NCBI GenBank assembly: GCA_003427395.1
Contig: BFEA01000178.1
Coordinates: 2,010,919 to 2,031,585, forward strand
DNA: 20,667 bases
Direction of reading: 5' to 3'
Source: Chara braunii
Lineage: Eukaryota > Streptophyta > Charophyceae > Charales > Characeae
Part shown: positions 1 through 7,710 of the stretch, one piece after another
Layout: every line of letters begins with the position of its first letter
Numbering within the stretch: the first letter of the stretch is position 1
Notes under the pieces: generated by a model
Database searches by the model: none
Told to the model about the DNA's origin: nothing
The model's input: the letters and a program-made list of their open reading frames with translations, nothing else
Program-made: the position numbers and the translations under genes

Positions 1-546
1 GCTTCAGCTGTTTGGTTAGTGGCAAAAGGTATGGAGATCTCTACGACTTGTATCAGATGCAAATGGGGATGGGAAACCACAAGGCACCTATGGATTGCCT
101 GTCCTGCTTCTCGGCGGATCTGGGATTGGTGGATTTATCATTGGGATAAGATCACGAAAAATAATTTCAGTTGGACAGATGAGTGGATTCTAACAGGCTG
201 TGTGTCTGGGAAGAGTGAATGGAGGTACGTCGCATTGGTGACTAGAGCTATCATTATGAAGGTGATCTGGGATGATAGGAATAATCAACTGTTCCGCCGC
301 CAGTTCATGTCGGATATTCACATTAAGAAACAGATTGCTTCAGAAATAAGAAGGACGATTCTGTGTGATTGGCGAAGGCGAAGGCAGACGACAACTGAAA
401 CAAGCCCGAATCAAAGGAAGTGGTTTTGGGATACTTGGGGAAGGGATTCAGGCTTGTCCAGAATTGATGATAGAAGTAAGGTCTCCTTCTGTCCCTGGTT
501 GTTGGCCACGATCGGTCATGGGGAACGCATTAGTACCCCACCTTGA
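1..546 (+). CDS. LINE ORF2 C-terminus with zf-RVT zinc finger (5' partial)
   Basis: The frame is open from base 1 to a TGA at 544-546, giving 181 codons that continue a protein begun upstream. Counting from the first codon, C17-x2-C20-x8-H29-x4-C34 forms a CCHC finger inside a segment reading ETTRHLWIACP. This matches the ET..HL...C signature of the zinc-binding domain (zf-RVT) that follows the reverse transcriptase in plant LINEs. The tryptophan-rich stretch after it (WDWWIYHWDK) and the basic region further on are also typical of this tail. The domain is thought to help bind template or target nucleic acid. Reverse-transcriptase and endonuclease domains are not in the window. There is no internal stop or frameshift in the visible part. 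The nearest ATG (31-33) lies inside the domain and is not the real start. Confidence 0.8.
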   Translation, partial: ASAVWLVAKGMEISTTCIRCKWGWETTRHLWIACPASRRIWDWWIYHWDKITKNNFSWTDEWILTGCVSGKSEWRYVALVTRAIIMKVIWDDRNNQLFRRQFMSDIHIKKQIASEIRRTILCDWRRRRQTTTETSPNQRKWFWDTWGRDSGLSRIDDRSKVSFCPWLLATIGHGERISTPP

Positions 547-887
547 GCATAGACCCTGGTTTTAGGCATGGGTGGGAATATTTTGGCTAAAGGACAGATC
601 TTGGAAGTACAGAGCTAGTCTGTATCTGTTAGCTCACCTTTTTTACTCTGTGCGTCAAAGCTTATTTTTTGGAATGTGAAGTAGGAGGGGACGCTGGACC
701 TGGTTTCCAGCTAGGTTTGGTCCCTGTGGACTTATAGTGGTGGGAGTTATTCTGAGTATTTAATTCGTTATTAGCTAAGCTGGGTTGGTAAGCGAAACTG
801 GCTGAGGCTGCCAGGATAACTCCGGGTTGAATTGTGAGGTCCCTGGCCTCCTTCTGTTGCTATTTTGAAATATAACTTCAAGCTTTC

Positions 888-888
<1 letters not shown>
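547..888 (+). other. LINE 3' UTR
   Basis: This non-coding stretch lies between the ORF2 stop and the poly(A) run. It contains a palindromic element at 693-711 (GCTGGA and TCCAGC arms around a 7-nt centre). The exact reverse complement recurs at 2013-2031 outside the LINE. I see no reading frame of note. Confidence 0.6.

Positions 889-929
<41 letters not shown>
889..929 (+). repeat. Poly(A) tail of the LINE (41 A)
   Basis: An unbroken A run directly follows the 3' UTR and precedes unrelated sequence. It marks the 3' boundary of the LINE insertion. Confidence 0.85.
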
Positions 930-932
<3 letters not shown>

Positions 933-933
<1 letters not shown>

Positions 934-1054
934 CACATCTCCACAAACATGGCCACAATTCCGGTCAAAATGAAAAGAAAAACAAAACAAGAACACCCCA
1001 CGGCTGTTCGTTTTTTTTTTTCCATGCACATCTCCACAAACATGGCCACAATTC
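933..1054. repeat. 29-bp direct repeat flanking a short A/T-rich spacer
   Basis: The same 29 bases, beginning GCACATCTCCACAAACATGG, occur at 933-961 and 1026-1054, 93 bp apart. The first copy directly follows the LINE poly(A) tail and the second directly follows a T run (about 1011-1021). It could be a target-site duplication or a small local tandem duplication. The upstream LINE boundary needed to decide is not in the window. Confidence 0.7.
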
Positions 1055-1152
1055 GGTTCACAAACATACCTTTCAGTCAGTCCACTTCCTTCGATCTCCC
1101 AAAAGGATTCAGTCACTCCGCCTCTGCGGATCTCCGAATGTAACGAACGGTA

Positions 1153-1220
1153 GACGCCCTATACCCACTTACACCTATTTTGTTGGGCCCCGGTCGACGC
1201 CCTATACCCACTTACACCTA
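1153..1220. repeat. 25-bp direct repeat, 43-bp spacing
   Basis: The same 25 bases, starting GACGCCCTATACCCACTTAC, occur at 1153-1177 and 1196-1220, separated by a short T- and G-rich spacer. No coding potential is seen. Confidence 0.75.
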
Positions 1221-1269
1221 ATTTTTTAGGCCTAGTCGTGCCCATGGCCATGCCCGAGCGTTGGCACGT

Positions 1270-1346
1270 GACGATGCTGTACATGCCGCGTTTCCCGTCT
1301 AGGCAACGACGCGGCAACGACGCTGTACATGCCGCTTTTCCCATCT
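1270..1346. repeat. Imperfect 31-bp tandem duplication, 46-bp spacing
   Basis: Two near copies built around GCTGTACATGCCGC followed by a TTTCCC-type stretch lie at 1270-1300 and about 1316-1346. It directly follows the previous duplicated block and has nearly the same period, so both may come from one expanding local array. Confidence 0.65.
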
Positions 1347-1680
1347 ATAAACATGTCTCGAGAAGGAAAGTTTCCTCGGCGCCCGAATCTCGACGCTTTT
1401 TTGCGGAAATGAGCAGAAAGTCGCAACCCCCCTAAACGCAGCCAGGCTTTGAAACCCCGCCGTCTAGCTGCACTACGGTAGCCCGCCCAAACTGCTCCCT
1501 GCACTTCTCAACCGCAAGAAAAAAAAAAAACAAAAAAACATTTCGAATTCGAAGGAGAGCAGGGTGGGTACTACCCCCAAAACTCGATTCAGCAGCCTGC
1601 AGCGGGCCTCCGACGCCCCTGGACTTGCCGGTAGACGGGCGGCAACCCACATTCTCCCCTTTTTCTTTTTTTCTTTTTTT
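1347..1680. other. Non-coding stretch with A-rich and T-rich tracts
   Basis: No gene is recognised here. It holds an A-rich tract at 1516-1538 (interrupted by one C) and a T/C-rich tract at about 1656-1680. The A-rich tract could be the worn tail of an older retroposon inserted on the + strand, but no other part of such an element is identifiable. Confidence 0.4.
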
Positions 1681-2413
1681 AAAACCCCCCGCCAGTTTTA
1701 GTGGTGCTGATAAGAGCAGACACCTCTAGCACGTGGAGAGAGGCTCCATCTATTGGTGGGGAGCATCACCTGCTGGGAAACGGGTCCAGCTTCCCTTATA
1801 TTATGAACCGAGATTGTAGTACCTCTGATACACGATTGTGGGAAATCCCTGCCAGCATTGATTACCCTGGGATCCAGGGGATTGACTGAGCAGGATATTG
1901 GACGGGAGATTACGACAGGGGGGGGACCTCTTCACCCTGAAGCCGGCGCCAGATACACAACTATAGGCTAGTTCCTCCCCCCAAACTGTGTTGACACCTT
2001 GACTCCTTGCTGGCTGGAAACCAGGTCCAGCATCCTATTACCTGCCTGGGTGCCTTGTAGAGAATCCGGAAGGAGCCACTGGGGGGCACCTGTGACGCGC
2101 AACCTCACGCCCCTTGCTATCTTTCATTCGGAGTGCTAAGCGTGCGGAAAAGAGGCCCAGAAAAACAGCAGGATGGGGTGTGCCAAGGATTTTTGGGAAA
2201 TTAAGTGTGGGGACACAGACAGAACTGAAATCCCCCATGACGGTCTGATGAAGTGAGTCGATTGCTTTTCATGCGCTGCAGAATGCGCGTGCGAATTCGG
2301 CGCGCAAGGAGAGAGGAATACAAATTTAATCTAAAAAGTACTGTCGTACTTCCCACCGTGCTACGGCCCTTCGTTTAGAGCAAAAAGGCTTAGGCACACT
2401 TCGCGTGTCTCGC
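1681..2413. other. Non-coding spacer before the LTR element, with two copies of a small palindrome
   Basis: No coding sequence is recognised. Two related palindromic motifs are present. One is at 1772-1790 (GCTGG and CCAGC arms). The other is at 2013-2031 (GCTGGAAACCAGGTCCAGC), which is the exact reverse complement of the motif in the LINE 3' UTR at 693-711. The last five bases before the LTR element (2409-2413, CTCGC) would be one half of its target-site duplication. Confidence 0.4.
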
Positions 2414-2420
2414 TATCGGC

Positions 2421-2446
2421 GCGAATACCCTTACAAGGGTATCCGC
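2421..2446. repeat. 26-nt inverted repeat at LTR start
   Basis: The arms GCGAATACCCTT (2421-2432) and AAGGGTATCCGC (2435-2446) pair at 11 of 12 positions around a 2-nt centre. The second LTR carries it at 15986-16011 with one further base change that weakens pairing. As RNA it would be a tight hairpin near the edge of the LTR; as DNA it could be a dyad binding site. Confidence 0.65.
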
Positions 2447-4026
2447 CCTGGTTTTTGCAGACAACAAAAAATAGTTTTGGTTTAAAGTTTAAGTATACTG
2501 CGCTAAGCGCGGCCACGTCTGTGATTTTCACATTGATTGGTTAATTGACTAGAGTAAAGAGTGCGTGGGCGCGCAGGCTTAAGGCGCGCGTGATTCTGTT
2601 TTGTTTTTGATCATGAAGTCGGTGCGGACATCGGTCGTTTGGTTAATAATATTATTAATATTTATTTATTTTTGATTAAGTAGGAACTAGGGATATCCTC
2701 TTCCAATTGGTACTTTGACCGAGGCGAGCGCGCGTGCGCGGGCGACGGCGACCACGGCGACAGTGTGATTGCGGTAGGTCGTAGCACGCGGAGTGGGGTG
2801 AGTGGCGGCTGTGGTACAACTAGGTAAGTCGGCGCAGACGCTGGGCGGCCGTGCGCACGGTTGTAGGCAGAGATGAGGCTCAAGCCAATCTCCCTGGCCC
2901 TGAGCGCAGCGCCGCACCGCCTTATATGGCACTCCGCAGACACTAGTCTCAGGCTTGGGCATAGCCCTATAGGTTACGACATTGGGTTGGCGACACGGGG
3001 GTTCGGGGATCGAGGCCAGTGGGCGTCAGCGCAGCAACTGCAGCAGAGCATCGTGGAAGGAACCGATGGGGTCGAGGGCCACCAGGGCTATCCCCCTCAG
3101 TTTTGTTTGTGGGCGCGGCGGCGGGCCCGGTCCGCTGGGGCTGGCAAGGTGCTAGCAGCCCCACTGTTCCCCGACCCTGCTGTTATTTTATCCTATTTCC
3201 CTTATCTGTTTTGTTTGTCGTATCCCGAGGACGTGAGACTGCGGTAGCAGCGCGTGGGGGTGTGTTGTATCCGCAGGAGTGCCCGAAGTGCAATTACAAA
3301 CTGTTTTTGTGGCTGTGCCGGGGCCGCGCCCCGTTTTGCCTTGGGACGCGGGGCCGTGGTTACACCCGGGGCCTAAGGGCCAAGCTCAGTGGGTACGCCC
3401 ATGAACTGTTGAGATACAGGGCCGTGTTCGAAACCTGATGATGGGAACCTGCTGCACGTGCACCGTCCGCCCACCCGCCGCCCGCTGCGAAGAGGTTTGA
3501 GTGTGAGCACGCTCGTTGGGACCCGGAGGATGGTGAACTGTGCCTTCAGACAATGGACAAGGGACGCTAGTGGGAGGCCGCTACAGCGCTGGCTGGGCGG
3601 CGCTGTCCCGCGGCTGTTCCCATGGGACCCTTCTCCGCTATGGCCTTCAAGGTTCTCATTTGAATATTTGCTACTATCACCAAGGTCCGCTGGAGGACCC
3701 TCACCACGCACCACCTTCTACCCGCAGCAGCGTCCGAGCGCTATCTGTCGGGCCGGTGGATTCAGCAGGTGAGTTGTTATACATTCCTCAGCGAATTTGA
3801 ATCCCAGAACCACCGGCCCTGTTATCTGAATCGGCCAGCTTTCGCTGAGGTATCTGGGCTAGCGCGCAGCAGGGCATCGGGCAGGGGCATTGTGGTGGAA
3901 GGACGCGGTCCTGTATCGAACCGACTAGTAGTGATTGCCAGAGGGGCAGGGCACATTGGACTGCCCTTGGCGCTGTCGGGCCACAATCTGCTGGACACTG
4001 CGTTAGTAGCAGAAGCAGACGGGGCT
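2447..4026 (+). other. GC-rich non-coding part of the 5' LTR
   Basis: Several open frames of 85-140 codons exist here and recur in the second LTR (for example 2873-3247 with 16438-16794, and 3019-3438 with 16584-17006). Differences between the copies are mostly amino-acid changing and include indels, so I see no sign of protein selection. A strong 5' splice-site consensus, CAG/GTGAGT, lies at 3766-3774 and is kept in the second LTR. Copy-specific indels include 39 bp missing at about 3725 and about 41 bp present at about 3979-4019 relative to the second LTR. Confidence 0.5.
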
Positions 4027-4170
4027 TGAAGGCGGCAGAGGCAAAAATGAAGTAGGGAGGATGAGAGGGATGAAGAGGTGGACAGACAAAGTAGGGGCGC
4101 AGAGTTAGAGGAAGAACGGGAGAGAGTGAGGATATACGAAGGCAGTAGGGGAAGAAGACGACTGAAGTAG
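4027..4170 (+). other. Purine-rich tract in the LTR
   Basis: About 140 bases are strongly enriched in A and G on the + strand, and the tract is repeated in the second LTR at about 17590-17738. It is not at an LTR edge, so it is unlikely to act as the main plus-strand primer. Its role is unknown. Confidence 0.5.
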
Positions 4171-4175
4171 GTGAA

Positions 4176-4961
4176 CCCAGACGCGAAGGCGTGTCGGGTG
4201 CATGCCGAAACAGAATGAACTATGACGGAGCTACGCAGGAGGGTCGACGGTCGGAGCGCGGTGCAACAGTTGTCGGACGGGCGCTGAAGATGGACACGGA
4301 GAGGCAGCGGGGCAGGTTAGCAACAGGCGGGAATGACGGGCAGTGGAGCGGAGTAAAAGAAAGGGGGGAAAGGAAGGGATGAACCTGGCGCGATTCCGGG
4401 CCAGGTACGCACAGCAAGAAAAATGGCATGCGCTGGCCGTGGCGGGGGAGAAGGTATGAGATCTTGCCCGTTTCAAAACGAAAATGGGCGAGTGAAAAGT
4501 CGTTCTGGGGGTTTTGATGGTAGGCGAGTTCGATGGTAGGGTTAGTTGTGGTGTTAGATTAGTATAACTGAAGTTAGTAAAGAAAGATAGTGAGAGGAGA
4601 GATGGCGAGGGCTGGATATGGCAGAAACGGGAAGTGAGATAAAATCGAGTGAGTGGAAGTCCTCAACGGGGGTTTCGAGACATGGCGATCCCAGATACGA
4701 AGTTAGATTCGGTGTTAGGTACGTAGGATTAGAGGTAAGTAAGAAAAAGCATGCGTGGGAGATAGTGGGAGTGAGTAGTGGACAAAAGAGGAAGGGGGTT
4801 AGCTCGCTCGATTCCCTATGAGATCGAGTGAGTAGAAATGTAAGTTGGGGGCTTTGAGGGGAGGCGAGCCCATTGGAGGTGTTAGATTAGTAAGAGGAGT
4901 AGAATAGGAGGAGATTAGTGAAGGGGGAAAAATGAATGAACCTGGACGCACTTTGCGCCAG
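4176..4961 (+). repeat. Stem-loop family CCYGG-CGC / GCG-CCRGG (5' LTR copies)
   Basis: Three related hairpins follow a GAAC-like lead and are followed by GTGCATGC-like bases. They are at 4176-4198 (weakly paired here), 4384-4405 (CCTGGC with GCCAGG) and 4941-4961 (CCTGG-a-CGCA with TGCGCCAG). The second LTR has matching hairpins at 17744-17766 (CCCGGACGC with GCGTGCCGGG, one bulge), about 17952-17972 (weakened) and 18528-18549. A possible fourth at about 19130-19160 lies in sequence absent from this LTR. Stem bases differ between members while pairing is largely kept. Confidence 0.5.
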
Positions 4962-5030
4962 ATGCATTCGACGATAGCAATGGCAGGAGGGGTGAAGTTC
5001 GCACCCGATCCTTGACGAAATCGGGTGAAC
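4463..5030 (+). repeat. Divergent 180-190 bp tandem repeats each led by a hairpin (5' LTR copies)
   Basis: Hairpins occur at 4463-4492 (CTTGCCCGTTT with AAATGGGCGAG), 4803-4832 (CTCGCTCGAT with ATCGAGTGAG) and 4997-5030 (CACCCGAT with ATCGGGTG, extended by GTT/AAC). A fourth has lost its 5' arm here: only AAATCGAGTGAGT at 4642-4654 remains, while the second LTR keeps it whole. Each hairpin is followed by a related block containing GGGG, TTTGAGG or TTTCGGGG, and then GGCGA and TTAGATT. Stems covary between members (GCCC/GGGC, GCTC/GAGT, ACCC/GGGT). Confidence 0.65.
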
Positions 5031-5654
5031 CGCAGGCCAAAGTTGGGGTTTGAGGATGAAGCGAATTCGAATTCACCACCAGTTCTAGATGATCCCTGCT
5101 AGATTTTGAGATACGACGAGAAGAGGCTGCTCCCGGGAGGGGTAGTCAGCTGTTGTGTAAAGGATAGGGTGAATCTACACCCATTCTAGCGACATATTCA
5201 TTCCATTCTGCCCATGCTATTGAGGCCAGCAGCATGAAGTTACTCGCGGGCTATCTGTATAGTTACGACCGATGTCGTTGCCATCCGCTGTAATCCGCAC
5301 CCCAATCAACTAACACCGGTCTTCGTGACCATCGAGGGGTGTGAAGGGTCCAACAACCGTAGTAAGGCCGACACATTCGGGTAGAGAGTTTTCGAGTGGC
5401 GGATGTCGGGCTTGTTGTTGGGACGACCGACCTACAGTCAGGGAGAGAAAGGGGCGTTGGTACCGAGTAGTGGGGGCGTGGTTGTTGGACGTCGAGGCTG
5501 CGACTGTCGCCATTTTTTGACTCTGTACGATCGGCCTCCTTCTAGTCTTCGTTTATCTTCATCGGGCTATTGTGCCTGACTGCGGAACGCACAGTGTGAG
5601 TGGGCTGCTACGCATTGCGGGGCATTATTGCGGGTGCACGCTCTTGTGCACGGC
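5031..5654 (+). other. Non-coding LTR sequence lacking about 372 bp found in the other LTR
   Basis: No gene is recognised. Around 5461-5465 this copy has 5 bases where the second LTR has 377 (19045-19421). The extra sequence there holds a further member of the CC-GG hairpin family, so a deletion in this copy is more likely than an insertion in the other. Confidence 0.45.
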
Positions 5655-5760
5655 TACGGACTGCACACAGACTGCTGCTGCTGGCTGTTGCTGGCTGCTG
5701 CATGATATGGTAAGCTGCTGCTGGGTGCTGGCCATCGCTGCGGCTGCTACCATTGACGGG
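5655..5760 (+). repeat. CTG-rich stretch
   Basis: It is rich in CTG and GCTG triplets with interruptions. The matching stretch in the second LTR is at about 19610-19715. It produces long alanine- or leucine-rich open frames on either strand that I regard as spurious. The transcript would be CUG-rich and able to fold. Confidence 0.55.
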
Positions 5761-6386
5761 AGTGCTGGGGCAACAGAGTAGCTGTTCCTAGCTGTGCGAG
5801 GTGACGGGGCTCGTTGGCCGGGTATGAACAGCTGTCGCTGCGGGTTGACGGTACATAGGTTAGTGCCGTAGGCTGCGGCTAACTGTGCACAGGCCATAGC
5901 TGCGTATGGCACGCAGACTGCGCAAGTGGCTGCCGCTATTGGTTGCCACACATTGTAGTATACTGTTACGGATGGTTGTTGTCTATTGTAGATTGTTGTG
6001 CGACGGCCATTGGGCTTAGGGGAGTGATCAGAAGTTTGAAAGGAGGCGGTTGCTGCGACTTGGGAGGCCGTCAGGTGATTGATTTCGGGCAGGTTGACTC
6101 TGTTTGACCAAGTTGTTACACTGGTTGCCATTGCGGGGCCCTCAGGCGCTTGAAGGCATCAAGGCCCTCTCCTGCGAGTCTGAGTGCACCCCTCTTGTAT
6201 CTGAGAGATTGAACCATTCTCCTTCTGCCCTTCTAACTCTCAGTCTAGTCCTGTGGTTACGAGAGGAGGGCGGCAGGCGGGATTGCAACCCGTAGGACCG
6301 CAGCAAGACTCTGTGGGGAGTCCACCCACCGATTGCGGGAACTCTGCCGGAACTCATGAGGAGTTCTGGAGGCAAGGAATCGTCAG
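5761..6386 (+). other. Non-coding LTR sequence
   Basis: No gene or tandem structure is recognised. The stretch is closely matched in the second LTR (about 19716-20342). Confidence 0.45.
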
Positions 6387-6497
6387 GTAAACCATTTTCA
6401 TTTGTACAACCTATTACCACCCATGTTTTCCCTAGATCCCTGCAGTATGATTGATGTATTCATGAGTTTGTCCCTATGACTATTGTTTTCTCTTCAG
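6387..6497 (+). other. Candidate 111-nt intron in the LTR
   Basis: CAG/GTAAAC at 6384-6392 looks like a donor site. A pyrimidine-rich GTTTTCTCTTCAG ending at 6497 looks like an acceptor, with CTATGAC-type bases upstream that could serve as a branch region. The second LTR keeps both sites and the same length (20343-20453). No coding exon flanks it, so it would be an intron in a leader RNA. Splicing cannot be shown from sequence alone. Confidence 0.3.
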
Positions 6498-6616
6498 GAC
6501 CTAATCAGATTGAATGGAAGGAACGTGTGAGAGTGAAGCCTAAGTTTTTTTCTTTATTATGATTGAAAGCAGACAAAGGGATAAACTGGGGCAATGTGGG
6601 AGGAAGGTAGTCTTGG

Positions 6617-6807
6617 ATGCGTTTGGAAGGGTCAACCAAAGCCTGAGCATTGTTTCCATGGTGAATGGCTCAGGGCTGTGTTTACTTGACTATTTTCTGA
6701 AGGACTAGGCANATGCGTTTGGAAGGGTCAACCAAAGCCTGAGCATTGTTTCCATGGTGAATGGCTCAGGGCTGTGTTTACTTGACTATTTTCTGAAGGA
6801 CTAGGCA
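6617..6807 (+). repeat. Exact 95-bp duplication around a single N (probable assembly join)
   Basis: Bases 6617-6711 and 6713-6807 are identical and separated by one N at 6712. The window itself ends at 20667 with the same 95 bases. Identical ends of fixed length around an N are what is left when two contigs that overlap by a k-mer length are joined without merging. Confidence 0.7.
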
Positions 6808-7423
6808 TTGTTTCNATGGTGAATGACCTGGTTGCTGTGTNTATTTAATTGTTTTCTNGAGAACCAGGCATTGTTTCCATGGTGAATGGTCTGGCTGCTC
6901 TAGTTAACTCTGGGGGTTTTTCNTGATTGAAGGGGTTTAAGTTNTTGTTCATTCTGAGGGAGGATGTTTGNTCTAAGGCTAAGCATTGTTTNCATGGTGA
7001 ATGGTTTAGCCTGAAAACCACGCACATAAGTTACACTGAGTATGAAAGGAAAGTACTTTATGTATATTTGCATGTGAACTGGCAGCTGGGCAATGTTTCN
7101 ACTGTGAATGGTCCAGCGTTAAACCATATCACTAAGAAGAGAAAAGGGAAAATACAAAGTATAAATGAAAATAGTCTGGGCAAGTTGAACATTGTTTCTA
7201 CTGTGAATAGTTCGGTCCCCTGCCCATATTTGTCTTTTCTTTTGAAAACAAAGTCAGAGAAATACTAAATTTAAGATATTAAACAACACAGGGCGACTAG
7301 GCATTGTTTCCATGGCGAATAGCCTAGTCATCTGCCCAAAAGAAGAGAGAAGTAGTTTTGCAACCTATTCGAGTTCATCATAAAGACAAGTTGGGCATTG
7401 TTTCCATGGCGAATGGTCCAGCT
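6642..7423 (+). repeat. Stem-loop array with CATTGTTTCCATGGTGAATG core, eight or nine copies
   Basis: Hairpins lie at 6642-6674, 6738-6770 (within the suspected duplicate), about 6800-6832, 6864-6894, 6976-7012, 7085-7117, 7185-7215, 7295-7329 and 7389-7423. The core keeps CATT, a GTTTCCATGG-like loop and AATG, followed by one unpaired G or A. The flanking arms differ from copy to copy yet still pair: CCTGAG/CTCAGG, CCAGG/TCTGG, AGGCTAA/TTAGCCT, GCTGG/CCAGC, GACTAGG/CCTAGTC, AGTTGGG/TCCAGCT, with some G-U pairs. Spacing is about 60-110 bp. The pattern implies selection on RNA structure. Most loops contain CCATGG, which also creates short upstream start codons. Confidence 0.85.
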
Positions 7424-7710
7424 CTGTCTTTTATGTAAGATGGGTATAAGGATTCAAGGACTAGAAGATTCATAGACTATCAATATGAAATGAACTTTGG
7501 ATGGTAAGAGTACTTACATTCGTGGTTTGGTTTGCATGTGACTGGATGGGATGGCTAGTTTGTTTGGGTTTCAGTATAATAGGTAGTTGCTTTACTTGCT
7601 CGCCACGTGCTAGAGCCATAGGAGTTAGTATCAATTCCTGCAGTTTCTGTAATAACTTTTTTTTACTTAGGTCAATTCTTGCATTTGCTGAGACCTTTTC
7701 TTATACTTGG
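7424..7710 (+). other. Non-coding LTR spacer
   Basis: No gene is recognised. It lies between the stem-loop array and the 123-bp array. A 110-codon frame (7501-7833) runs into the tandem array and looks spurious. Confidence 0.4.

Larger units (their letters stand above)
1..929 (+). mobile_element. 3' end of a LINE (L1-type non-LTR retrotransposon)
   Basis: This is the 3' portion of a LINE. It comprises the C-terminus of the reverse-transcriptase ORF (1-546), a 3' UTR of about 340 nt (547-888) and a run of 41 A residues (889-929). The order ORF, UTR, poly(A) on one strand is the usual product of target-primed reverse transcription. The 5' part lies before the window, so the element's length and its 5' target-site duplication cannot be judged. 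The A tail is uninterrupted, which suggests a fairly recent insertion, since homopolymers decay with time. The assignment to a plant L1-like clade rests on the zinc-finger tail of the ORF and on general family knowledge. Confidence 0.8.

Noticed and set aside
771-1143. Frames rich in F or K across the poly(A) tract
   Set aside because: These are translations of the LINE poly(A) tail, not genes.
2873-3438. Overlapping 124- and 139-codon frames repeated in both LTRs (16438-16794, 16584-17006)
   Set aside because: Both are kept only because the LTRs are copies. Differences between copies are mostly amino-acid changing, the ends differ, and two frames overlap in GC-rich DNA.
5625-6131. 168-codon frame on the - strand, rich in alanine and glutamine
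   Set aside because: It arises from the CTG-rich stretch read in reverse. The second LTR does not keep the full frame (only 83 codons at 19836-20087).
6642-7423. CRISPR-like array of regularly spaced repeats
   Set aside because: Repeats are divergent with covarying flanks, spacers vary widely in length, and the setting is a plant retroelement with no cas genes.
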